Origin: Flavobacterium ardleyense
Lineage (GTDB): Bacteria; Bacteroidota; Bacteroidia; Flavobacteriales; Flavobacteriaceae
Direction of reading: 5' to 3'
Assembly: GCF_033547075.1 (NCBI RefSeq)
Contig: NZ_CP137891.1
Location: 1,488,001-1,552,000 of the forward strand
Length of the DNA stretch: 64,000 bases
Positions 27,071 to 35,431 of this stretch are shown piece by piece. The notes beneath the pieces are model-generated. The model was not told the origin of the DNA, made no database searches, and saw nothing but the letters and a program-made list of their open reading frames with translations. The stretch's first letter is position 1, and each line of letters opens with the position of its first letter. A program made the position numbers and the translations under genes.

Positions 27071-27361
27071 TTATTTATCGAGATATTGTACTAATAAATC
27101 TTTAATTTTTTTGAGTCGTAGCAAAGTTTCTTCGCTACTTGAGTCAGTATCAATTTGTTTCTGCTCTACTTGAGAAGCAAATTGTAAAGCACACATCGCT
27201 AGTACATCTTGCTTGTCTCGCACAGCATAATTTTCTTCAAACTGTTTGATCATTACTTCAATTTTCTTGGAAGCACTTCTAAGGCCTTCTTCTTGAGCCA
27301 TATCAACGGTGAGAGGGTAAACCCTATCGGCTATTGACACTTTAATTTTCAGTTTTTCCAT
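27071..27361 (-). CDS. zapA: Cell division protein ZapA
   Basis: 96 residues from ATG 27361 (MEKLKIKVSIADRVYPLTV); the in-frame ATG at 27379 would overlap the upstream gene. ZapA binds FtsZ and bundles Z-ring filaments. N-terminal beta domain, then a coiled coil (EEGLRSASKKIEVMIKQFEE, VLAMCALQFASQVEQKQ). Seven nt downstream of the coiled-coil gene, and upstream of the probable 6S RNA and rny. Confidence 0.85.
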   Translation of the reverse strand: MEKLKIKVSIADRVYPLTVDMAQEEGLRSASKKIEVMIKQFEENYAVRDKQDVLAMCALQFASQVEQKQIDTDSSSEETLLRLKKIKDLLVQYLDK

Positions 27362-27368
27362 TTCAATA

Positions 27369-27662
27369 TCAGTCTGCAAGTTGTGCTATGCAATAATCGA
27401 GTTCTCTTATTAAAGTATTTATTTTAAGCTTCGTTTCTCTTTTTTCATCATCACTGCCCAACAGTGCGCTCGCCATTTTGAGGATTTGATATCTTTCAGT
27501 TACGGCTGCAATTTCTGCGCTTTGTTCTGCGATTATCTTTGCTGAAGTCGCTTCTTGTTTCTTGAGGGTACTGATAGTAGTTTCTAATCCTTCGATTTTC
27601 AAAAACAACTGCTCAATGCTTTTTTCAAGAGTATCAATTATTCCAACAATCTCACTCATCAA
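27369..27662 (-). CDS. Small coiled-coil protein next to zapA
   Basis: 97 residues, not recognised by name. Almost entirely a heptad-type coiled coil (IDTLEKSIEQLFLKIEGLET, TSAKIIAEQSAEIAAV) with no signal peptide or membrane segment, so cytoplasmic. First gene of a run with zapA, separated by 7 nt. Size, coiled-coil nature and linkage suggest a ZapB-like Z-ring accessory protein, but this is inferred only from context. Confidence 0.7.
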   Translation of the reverse strand: MMSEIVGIIDTLEKSIEQLFLKIEGLETTISTLKKQEATSAKIIAEQSAEIAAVTERYQILKMASALLGSDDEKRETKLKINTLIRELDYCIAQLAD

Positions 27663-27688
27663 TTTATCAAATATATTATTTAATAGAG

Positions 27689-27720
27689 CAAAGTTACTAT
27701 TCTAGAGTTTAGAATTGCAA
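27689..27720 (-). promoter_or_regulatory. Promoter of the coiled-coil/zapA run
   Basis: On the minus strand TTG (27720-27718), 21 nt, TAACTTTG (27696-27689), 26 nt before the ATG at 27662. Confidence 0.65.
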
Positions 27721-27849
27721 TTTTTATCTAAAATTATTTAACGTTTACCAAATATACAAATAATTTTTCTTGTCTTTGCGAGTTATTAGCATTGTAGTAT
27801 CTTGCTTAAAATTACAAAGAGAATTATTTTTTTGAAATCCTTATATAGT

Positions 27850-29538
27850 ATGAAGTTTTACGCCCTTTTATTGCTTGTCTTTAGTTCTGCAATTGCACAG
27901 GAATATCCTCGAGATTACTTCCGGCCACCTTTGGATATTCCGCTACAGTTAGCTGGAAATTTTGGTGAACTTCGCAACAATCACTTTCACGCAGGCTTGG
28001 ATTTTCGAACTCAGCAGCGAGAAGGCCTCAATATTTATGCCTCTGCAGATGGATATGTGTCTCGCATCAAAATTTCGACTTATGGTTATGGAAAAGCAAT
28101 TTACATAACACATCCAAATGGTTATACTACTGTATATGGACATCTGCAGCAGGCGACGGGTGCTATCAAAGAATATATATACAAAAAGCATTATGAAGCA
28201 GAAAGTTTCGAAATTGAGTATTTTCCAAAACCTAATGAACTTCCTGTGACCAAAGGTCAGGTGATTGCATTGTCAGGAAATACTGGAGGATCGGGAGGCC
28301 CGCATTTACACTATGAGATTCGAGATTCGAAAACTGAGAATGTCCTAAATCCGTTGATGTTTGGATTTGATATTCTTGTGCCTGATACTAAGAAACCAGT
28401 TGTTACCAAACTAATGGTTTACCCTATTGGAGATGGCTCTATTGCAAATAACTATCAAGTGCCAACAATGTTGAGTTTTACGCAGCAAAAAGATGGCACT
28501 TATCAAGCCGAAAAGATTGTTGCTACGGGCAAAGTAGGAATTGGATTTTCAGGCTATGACAGCAATAATGTTTCTCCAAACAAAAACGGAATTTATTCGG
28601 CAAAAGGTTTTATTAACGGCAAGCAGAAATTTGAAAACAGATTCGAAAGCTACCATTTTGATGACACAAGATATATCAATGCACTATTGGATTATTCGAG
28701 ATTAAAGAAAACTGGAGAGCGCGTTCAGAAAATGTTCGCCGAAAAACCTTTTCCATTACCAACACTTTCCACTGACAAGGACCAAGGAATTATTGATGTA
28801 AAACCAAATTTTAATCAGATTTATAAATTAGAAATTGCCGATTATAATGGTAACAAAGCTATTTTTTCTATTCCGATTGAATATGGTATTCAGCCGCAGC
28901 CTTTGGGAAGTCTTCCTAAGACTACGCCTTATTTTATAGATTCGGATAAAGAATATATTTTTGAAAAAGATTCTATGGAAGTGAGTTTTCCGGTTGGAAC
29001 ATTTTACAATAATTTCTATCTAGATTTTGATGTTCGAAATAAAATAATGTATCTCGATAATACCGATGTTCCAGTTCAGAAGAATTTTAAAGTTGCAATT
29101 ACCGACTCAAGTTATTCGGCAGAAGCCATTCCTAAAACATTTATCGCTTCGGTGGTTGGAAACAGAAAAAGCTACAATAGAACCACTTTCAAAAACAATG
29201 TTTTTACAACGTACGTTCGTAGTTTAGGAAATTTTAGTCTTGCTCAAGATACCAAAGCGCCAACAATCTCAATTGCAAATTCAATTGAAGGAAAAACAAT
29301 AAATGGTTATAAAACATTGACGCTAACCATTGGTGATGATCTGTCGGGAATAAATGACTATAAAGGATACCTTAATGGAAAATGGATTTTGTTTGATTAT
29401 GATTATAAAAGTCGAAAGATAATACACGATTTTTCAGACAATATCTATCAGGATGGACGCAATGATTTAAAAATTATTGTCACTGATAATGTGGGGAATT
29501 CCGCTACCTTTGAAACTCATTTTTTTAAAAATAGATAA
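27850..29538 (+). CDS. M23-family metallopeptidase, secreted
   Basis: About 562 residues from ATG 27850, which gives a clean signal peptide (MKFYALLLLVFSSAIAQ); an upstream in-frame ATG at 27802 adds a poor N-terminus. LytM/M23 peptidoglycan endopeptidase domain at about 45-175 with the zinc ligands His and Asp in NHFHAGLDFR and HxH in GPHLHYEI. A long C-terminal beta-rich region follows (about 180-562), ending with an Ig-like domain. Cleaves or remodels cell-wall peptides by family. The TonB-dependent receptor gene begins about 20 nt after its stop if that gene uses its TTG start. Confidence 0.88.
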   Translation: MKFYALLLLVFSSAIAQEYPRDYFRPPLDIPLQLAGNFGELRNNHFHAGLDFRTQQREGLNIYASADGYVSRIKISTYGYGKAIYITHPNGYTTVYGHLQQATGAIKEYIYKKHYEAESFEIEYFPKPNELPVTKGQVIALSGNTGGSGGPHLHYEIRDSKTENVLNPLMFGFDILVPDTKKPVVTKLMVYPIGDGSIANNYQVPTMLSFTQQKDGTYQAEKIVATGKVGIGFSGYDSNNVSPNKNGIYSAKGFINGKQKFENRFESYHFDDTRYINALLDYSRLKKTGERVQKMFAEKPFPLPTLSTDKDQGIIDVKPNFNQIYKLEIADYNGNKAIFSIPIEYGIQPQPLGSLPKTTPYFIDSDKEYIFEKDSMEVSFPVGTFYNNFYLDFDVRNKIMYLDNTDVPVQKNFKVAITDSSYSAEAIPKTFIASVVGNRKSYNRTTFKNNVFTTYVRSLGNFSLAQDTKAPTISIANSIEGKTINGYKTLTLTIGDDLSGINDYKGYLNGKWILFDYDYKSRKIIHDFSDNIYQDGRNDLKIIVTDNVGNSATFETHFFKNR

Positions 29539-29557
29539 TTCTATAAAACTCAGCTTT

Positions 29558-32023
29558 TTGAAAACAACAACTCTTATTTACAGCCTATTTTTCTTTTGTT
29601 CCACAATGATTATTCAGGCGCAAACGGGAAGATTAAAAGGAATAGTTTTAGACGATTACAATCTGCCCGTTGCCAATGTTAACATAATGGTCCTCGATCA
29701 AGCGACCGTTACCGATGCCACTGGTTTTTATCAGATGACAATTCCATCAGGCAAAAAGTTGACCGTAACTTTTACTCATATTTCGTTAAAGAAAGTGACC
29801 GCTACAATCGTTTTAAGGCAAAATGAAGATTATGAATTTAATATTCAAATGAATAGCGTTGCAGAGCAAATGGATGAAGTGATTATTGTAAAGGGTCAAC
29901 GTCGTAGAGCCGAAGGAATTACGATTATAGAGCCAGAAATCATACGCAGGATTCCAGGCGCAAACGCGGGAGTAGAAAATATTATCAAGACACTTCCAGG
30001 AGTTTATTCTAATAATGAATTAAGTACACAATATGCCGTTCGTGGTGGAAATTACGATGAAAATCTTGTCTACGTAAACGAAATTGAAGTTTACAGACCA
30101 TTTCTAGTTCGATCAGGACAACAAGAAGGATTAAGTTTTACAAATACTGATCTTGTTCAGAATGTAGATTTTTCTGCTGGTGGTTTTCAAGCAAAATATG
30201 GGGATAAACTATCGTCGGTATTGGATATAACTTACAGAAGGCCAACGAAATTTGCTGCTTCGGCCGAAGTGAGTTTACTGGGCGGAAGTCTTTCGGCAGA
30301 AGCCGTTTCAAAAAACCAAAAATGGGCGGCAATCGCGGGGGTGAGATACCGTGACAATAGTCTTTTGGTAAATAGCCAAGAAACAGAAACCAACTTCAAA
30401 CCTAAATTTGCCGACTTTCAAGCTAATATTACCTACGATGCATCAACAAGATGGCAGTGGAGTTTTCTTGGAAATATAGCGCAGAATAGATATGACTATA
30501 CGCCTCTAAGCAGGCAGACAAACTTTGGTACTATTGATGAGCCAATTGCACTTCAAGTGTTTTATGAAGGTCAGGAGAAAGATCGTTACGACACTTATTT
30601 TGGAGCTATTAAAAGTACTTTTCAAGCAACAGATAATACTACTCTAAAATTTATAGCTTCGGCATATAGCACTTTAGAACAAGAATATTTCGACATTTTT
30701 GCTGGATATTTCTTGGGAGAAGTTGATTCAAGTATTGGATCAGATTCTTTTGGAGATATAAAATTCAGTCGTGCTATTGGTACACAATTAAATCACGCTC
30801 GTAATGATCTTGATGCAGTAATTGTAAATGCAGAAGTAAAAGGATTTCATAAATTGGATGAAAATGAAATTGAATGGGGATTTAAGTATACTCGTGAAGA
30901 TATTCGGGATCGAGTGGTGGAGTGGGAAGTGATTGATTCGGCAGGTTTTAGTATCAATCCACCATTTAGCGGAAGCTATAATGATCAACCTTACACTCCG
31001 TATAAGGGACCGCTTGTGCCATATCAGAATGTGAGAGCTATGAATTCTACAATTATCGATAGGCTTTCAGGTTTTGTACAGTGGAACAGAAAATCGACAA
31101 TTGGCGAGCATCAAGTTTGGTATAATGCTGGAGTGCGAGCACACAATTGGACAGTTGATGACCAAATAAACCCAACAAAAAATCAAACAGTATTCAGCCC
31201 AAGAGCGCAATTTGCTATCAAACCTGATTGGGACAAGGATATGGTGTTTAGAGTTTCGGGAGGTCTGTACCATCAACCGCCGTCTTACCGTGAGTTGCGA
31301 GATGCTGATGCGAAAGTAATTTCGGATGTAAAAGCACAGCAATCTATACATCTAGTATTGAGTAATGATTATAGTTTCAAATTATGGGATCGCCCTTTCA
31401 AATTGATTTCTGAAGCATATTATAAATCAATGAGCGATGTAAATACTTACACCTTAGACAATGTTCGAATTCGCTACCGTGCAGATAATAATGCCGAGGC
31501 CTACGCATATGGAGCGGATGTAAGATTAAATGGTGAATTTGTTCCAGGCACCGAATCATGGTTGAGTTTTGGATATCTGAAAACCGAAGAAAATATCGAC
31601 GATCGTGGATTCATTGCAAGACCAACAGATCAGCGATTGAAATTTGGAGTTTTGTTTCAAGATTATATGCCAGCATTGCCAAATGTCAAATTATACTTAA
31701 ACCTAGTTTACAATACAGGATTGCCAGGAGGTTCACCTTCATATGCCGATTCATACCTCTATCAAAGTCGTCTGAGAGATTATCGCAGAGCTGATGTTGG
31801 ATTTAATTACGTGTTTACTGACAACAATAATAGTAGACCGGAGGGGCATTGGTTAAAGAAATTTAAAGATCTATCTGCCGGTCTAGAGATTTTTAATCTC
31901 TTTAATAATCAAAATTCAATTACCAACACTTGGGTACGAGATGTGTATACTAAGAACCAATATGGTATTCCAAATTATATGACCACCCGTGTATTCAACT
32001 TTAAAATTTCGGCCAGGCTATAG
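29558..32023 (+). CDS. TonB-dependent receptor with carboxypeptidase-like regulatory domain
   Basis: About 821 residues if it starts at TTG 29558, which yields a good signal peptide (MKTTTLIYSLFFFCSTMIIQ, then AQ). The first ATG of the frame (29477) lies inside the M23 gene and gives a non-signal N-terminus. Carboxypeptidase-regulatory-like domain at about 26-105 (GRLKGIVLDDYNLPVANVNI); plug domain near 120-230 (NIIKTLPGVYSNNE, YAVRGGNYDENLVYVNEIEV); 22-strand-type barrel to the C-terminus. Imports a ligand across the outer membrane with TonB energy; the substrate is not evident, and no SusD partner is adjacent. A lipoprotein gene follows. Confidence 0.85.
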   Translation: MKTTTLIYSLFFFCSTMIIQAQTGRLKGIVLDDYNLPVANVNIMVLDQATVTDATGFYQMTIPSGKKLTVTFTHISLKKVTATIVLRQNEDYEFNIQMNSVAEQMDEVIIVKGQRRRAEGITIIEPEIIRRIPGANAGVENIIKTLPGVYSNNELSTQYAVRGGNYDENLVYVNEIEVYRPFLVRSGQQEGLSFTNTDLVQNVDFSAGGFQAKYGDKLSSVLDITYRRPTKFAASAEVSLLGGSLSAEAVSKNQKWAAIAGVRYRDNSLLVNSQETETNFKPKFADFQANITYDASTRWQWSFLGNIAQNRYDYTPLSRQTNFGTIDEPIALQVFYEGQEKDRYDTYFGAIKSTFQATDNTTLKFIASAYSTLEQEYFDIFAGYFLGEVDSSIGSDSFGDIKFSRAIGTQLNHARNDLDAVIVNAEVKGFHKLDENEIEWGFKYTREDIRDRVVEWEVIDSAGFSINPPFSGSYNDQPYTPYKGPLVPYQNVRAMNSTIIDRLSGFVQWNRKSTIGEHQVWYNAGVRAHNWTVDDQINPTKNQTVFSPRAQFAIKPDWDKDMVFRVSGGLYHQPPSYRELRDADAKVISDVKAQQSIHLVLSNDYSFKLWDRPFKLISEAYYKSMSDVNTYTLDNVRIRYRADNNAEAYAYGADVRLNGEFVPGTESWLSFGYLKTEENIDDRGFIARPTDQRLKFGVLFQDYMPALPNVKLYLNLVYNTGLPGGSPSYADSYLYQSRLRDYRRADVGFNYVFTDNNNSRPEGHWLKKFKDLSAGLEIFNLFNNQNSITNTWVRDVYTKNQYGIPNYMTTRVFNFKISARL

Positions 32024-32094
32024 TTTAAGCTGTGTCTGCAGTCAAAAAATCAGTATATTTGAAAAAGATATATCTTTTCAATAATTTAAAAAGT

Positions 32095-32808
32095 ATGACA
32101 AAAATAGTTTTACTCTTATCAGGATTGATGCTACTAGCGCTCACATCTTGTACAGAAAAGGCCGAAAAGCCAAAAGTAATTTACGATTCTAGCAAAAAAG
32201 CCGCAGTCGTTCCTCAGGTTGATACTACTCAAATAGAAATTGCCGATTTGCCAATCTTAATTAGCGGAACAAATTACCTAATTCATCCAATTGGAGATGT
32301 TCGAGTTTTTAAAGGCTCAAAAGGATATGTTAATAGTAGTAGCGCGGGTGTAAGTTATACTATATCAAACTATAGTGAATTTGAAATTACAGGATACTTA
32401 AGAAATTTCAAGTTTCAACAAATTGACTCAGATTCTATCTCAGCACTTACAGACAAACGTGTACTAATTCAAAGTGCCACCTGTGTTATTCCAAGTTTTG
32501 ACCGAAATAAGCAAGTGATGATTTATTCTCTCGCCGACATGGATACTAATAAAGATGGTAAGTTGGATGACAATGACATTAAAACGCTTTATATTAGTAC
32601 GGTTTCAGGTCAGCGATTTACAAAACTTTCTGTAGATTATGAAGAAGTAATTGATTGGAAATTTATCGAAAATAAAGGTAGGATTTACTTCCGAACCATC
32701 GAAGACACCAATAAAAATGGGGAATTTGATAAAGACGATGTTGTGCATTACAACTACGCAGATCTAAATAATGATGAGTGGAAAGTTACATCTTATAAAC
32801 CAGTATAA
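32095..32808 (+). CDS. Lipoprotein with two EF-hand-like calcium loops
   Basis: 237 residues from ATG 32095, which gives a lipoprotein signal (LLSGLMLLALTSC, then TEK); the upstream ATG at 32032 is out of place. No named family recognised. Two acidic loops resemble EF-hand or dockerin calcium sites: DMDTNKDGKLDDND and DTNKNGEFDKDD, about 50 residues apart in the C-terminal half. Lies 71 nt after the TonB-dependent receptor, so it may be its surface lipoprotein partner (inference). Confidence 0.7.
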   Translation: MTKIVLLLSGLMLLALTSCTEKAEKPKVIYDSSKKAAVVPQVDTTQIEIADLPILISGTNYLIHPIGDVRVFKGSKGYVNSSSAGVSYTISNYSEFEITGYLRNFKFQQIDSDSISALTDKRVLIQSATCVIPSFDRNKQVMIYSLADMDTNKDGKLDDNDIKTLYISTVSGQRFTKLSVDYEEVIDWKFIENKGRIYFRTIEDTNKNGEFDKDDVVHYNYADLNNDEWKVTSYKPV

Positions 32809-32810
32809 TA

Positions 32811-32843
32811 AAAAAAGAGGCTTTAATGAAGTCTCTTTTTTTT
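32811..32843. terminator. Bidirectional terminator between convergent genes
   Basis: AAAAAGAGGCT, TTAATGA, AGTCTCTTTTT with A and T runs outside, so it works for both the lipoprotein gene and the DUF2971 gene. Confidence 0.8.
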
Positions 32844-32861
32844 GTCTAAATTTTATAAATT

Positions 32862-33563
32862 CTAAATCAGAATATCACTTTCAAGATCGGATTTCTCGAT
32901 CAGAAAATCAAAATCCAATCGCTTCAGCAATTCGATAACCAGTTTTTTATACCAATTTTCTGATTTTGGGTGAATGTAGATTTTCTCAATTAAATCGTTG
33001 ATATTTATCGAAATATTTAAACCTTCATTTACGGGATTTACTCTCGCACTTGCATCGCAGATAATCCGAATTTCCCGCTCATAGATAAAGCTTTTCCTTT
33101 TAAATAGAAATGGAAAAAACGCATCGTCAAACGGAATATATTCTTTCTTGTAGTCGATATAATTTACCTCGCCTATTGATTGCTGATAGGTGGTATCAGC
33201 CTGCAAAGCTGCTTGCAATCGGCCAACAGTAGATTGAATTGCAAGTCCTTCATTGTTTTGAGTAAATATCTGCCACATGGCAAAAGATTCGTATTCATTA
33301 ATATGCCAACTGCTAATAACAACTTTCTCACGACGCTGCTTGTAGAATTTTAAAAACTCCGGATTATGTTGCGATAGTTTCTTAATTTCTTCAAATGTAG
33401 GCTCACTAAAAGTACCTTCGTATTGATCTTCAAATTTGTCAGATCTCGACATGAAGAGTTTTTGCGAAAGCAGCAAATCTAGAAATTTGGACAGATCCAA
33501 ATATTTCCAAACTATAGTATCTGGATCTTCAGGCAACTTAATTTTCTCGTTTGCAACATACAT
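32862..33563 (-). CDS. DUF2971 family protein
   Basis: 233 residues, cytoplasmic. Matches the DUF2971 pattern: N-terminal KYLDLSKFLDLLLSQKLFMSRSDKFEDQYEG, central SWHINEYESFAMWQIFTQNN and EGLAIQSTVGRL, then a KKEYIPFDDAFFPFLFKRKSF-like segment and a C-terminal IEKIYIHPKSENWY. Function of the family is unknown. Starts 41 nt after the ABC exporter stop on the same strand. Confidence 0.75.
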   Translation of the reverse strand: MYVANEKIKLPEDPDTIVWKYLDLSKFLDLLLSQKLFMSRSDKFEDQYEGTFSEPTFEEIKKLSQHNPEFLKFYKQRREKVVISSWHINEYESFAMWQIFTQNNEGLAIQSTVGRLQAALQADTTYQQSIGEVNYIDYKKEYIPFDDAFFPFLFKRKSFIYEREIRIICDASARVNPVNEGLNISININDLIEKIYIHPKSENWYKKLVIELLKRLDFDFLIEKSDLESDILI

Positions 33564-33604
33564 TGTGAATCGATTTTTATTTTTAAAGTTACTATTTTAA
33601 GTTG

Positions 33605-35431
33605 TTATTCAAAACTTTGCATCGTTACTAATTTTCGATATGTTCCGTCCATTGCGAGTAATTCTTCGTGATGTCCTTGCTCTACAATTCGGCCCTTTTG
33701 CATTACAACAATTAAATCTGCTTTCTGAATTGTAGAAAGTCGGTGCGCAATTACAATCGAAGTCCTATTTTGCATCATATTTTCCAACGCTTGCTGAACA
33801 AGTCTCTCGCTCTCGGTATCAAGTGCCGAAGTAGCCTCGTCAAGAATCATAATCGGAGGGTTTTTCAATACTGCCCTTGCAATAGATAATCGTTGTTTCT
33901 GTCCGCCCGAAAGCTTGTTTCCGCTGTCACCAATATTGGTGTGGATGCCGTTGGGCAAGTCTTTTACAAACTCGTAAGCATTCGCGATTTTCAAGGCGTC
34001 GATAATTTCTTCGTCAGTAGCATCTAGCTTTCCTAATGACACATTTACGCGAATACTGTCGTTGAACAAAATACTATCTTGAGTAACAAGTCCCATTAAT
34101 TGTCTTAGCGATGACAATTCGACATCTTTGATATCTGTGCCGTCAATTGCAATGCTGCCGTCTTTTACATCATAAAAACGTGTTAACAAATTGGCAATAG
34201 TACTTTTTCCACTTCCTGATTGCCCTACAAGTGCTACAACTTTTCCTTTTGGAATAGTAAGTGAAAAGTCTTTTAAAACTGTTTCGTCTTCGTAAGCGAA
34301 GTTTACATTTTTTATCTCAATTGCATTTGCAAAAGTTGGTTTGATAATCGCATCGACTTTACTTTCAATCGTGTTTTCTTGTTCTAAAACTTCCAAAACT
34401 CTTTCGGCCGCAGCATTTCCTTTTTTTACTCCGTACGAAGCTTTCGAGATTGCTTTGGCAGGTGTCAATATATTATACGAAAGTCCCATATATACGATAA
34501 AAGCAGCGCCACTAAGGGTTCCTTCTACCAAAACCATATTTCCTCCGTACCATAATAAGATCGCGATTACTGCAATTCCTAAAAACTCACTCAAAGGAGA
34601 GGAAAGGTTTTGCCTATTGAGAATTCTGTTTGATAAATGATTAAAACGACCTGTAGATCCTTGAAATTTCGAATTAAAATACCCTTCAGATGTAAAGCCT
34701 TTTATAACTTTTAATCCGCCTAAAGTTTCATCAATTATAGATAGAAAAAAACCTTGTTCTTGCTGAGCTCTATCCGATTGTCTCTTTAAAGATTTTCCAA
34801 CAAGGGAGATAATATAACCTGAAACCGGAATAAAAATAAATACAAATAATGTTAGCTCTACACTAATGGCAAGCATCGCTATTATTGTAAATAAAATCGT
34901 TAATGGTTCGCGAACGATCAATTCTAAAACTGATAAGAACGAATGCTGAATTTCGAAAACATCATTCGAAATTCTCGACATCACATCTCCTTTTCTTTTT
35001 TCGGAATAAAATTCCAATGGCAATTCGACCGTCTTTTTGTACATCGCATTTCTGATGTCCATCAAAACCCCATTTCTCAGAAATGTGATAAAGTACATTG
35101 CCAGGTAATTGAATAAATTCTTTAGTAAAAACATCGAAATAATCACCGCAATCATAATAGTCAAAGTGTGCATCGGGCCATTCATCTCTGTACTATTTGA
35201 GATATAATAGCTCATATAATTTTCGAAGTAATCACCTATCGAAAACAAACCGTCATAAACTGGCGGCTGTGTAACCTTAGCATTTTCCTTGAATAATACC
35301 GTCATCATTGGCATCAAAGCCACGAACGATAGCGCACTAAAGAGTGCGTAAAGGATGTTGAAAAAGATATTCAAGTAAGCGAATCTCTTGTAGGGAATCG
35401 CAAATTGAAGAATTTTTTTGAAGTAATTCAT
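33605..35431 (-). CDS. MsbA-like ABC exporter, fused membrane and ATPase domains
   Basis: 608 residues. Six-helix type I exporter membrane domain at about 1-330, then an ATPase domain: Walker A GQSGSGKST near 405, Q-loop QDSILF, signature KLSGGQKQR, Walker B IMILDEATSALD, H-loop IAHRLS. Family members flip lipids or export peptides or drugs; next to a glycosyltransferase and a sugar phosphomutase, a lipid or glycolipid flippase is plausible. Its ATG shares one base (35431) with the stop of the upstream phosphohexomutase gene, indicating translational coupling. Confidence 0.9.
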   Translation of the reverse strand: MNYFKKILQFAIPYKRFAYLNIFFNILYALFSALSFVALMPMMTVLFKENAKVTQPPVYDGLFSIGDYFENYMSYYISNSTEMNGPMHTLTIMIAVIISMFLLKNLFNYLAMYFITFLRNGVLMDIRNAMYKKTVELPLEFYSEKRKGDVMSRISNDVFEIQHSFLSVLELIVREPLTILFTIIAMLAISVELTLFVFIFIPVSGYIISLVGKSLKRQSDRAQQEQGFFLSIIDETLGGLKVIKGFTSEGYFNSKFQGSTGRFNHLSNRILNRQNLSSPLSEFLGIAVIAILLWYGGNMVLVEGTLSGAAFIVYMGLSYNILTPAKAISKASYGVKKGNAAAERVLEVLEQENTIESKVDAIIKPTFANAIEIKNVNFAYEDETVLKDFSLTIPKGKVVALVGQSGSGKSTIANLLTRFYDVKDGSIAIDGTDIKDVELSSLRQLMGLVTQDSILFNDSIRVNVSLGKLDATDEEIIDALKIANAYEFVKDLPNGIHTNIGDSGNKLSGGQKQRLSIARAVLKNPPIMILDEATSALDTESERLVQQALENMMQNRTSIVIAHRLSTIQKADLIVVMQKGRIVEQGHHEELLAMDGTYRKLVTMQSFE

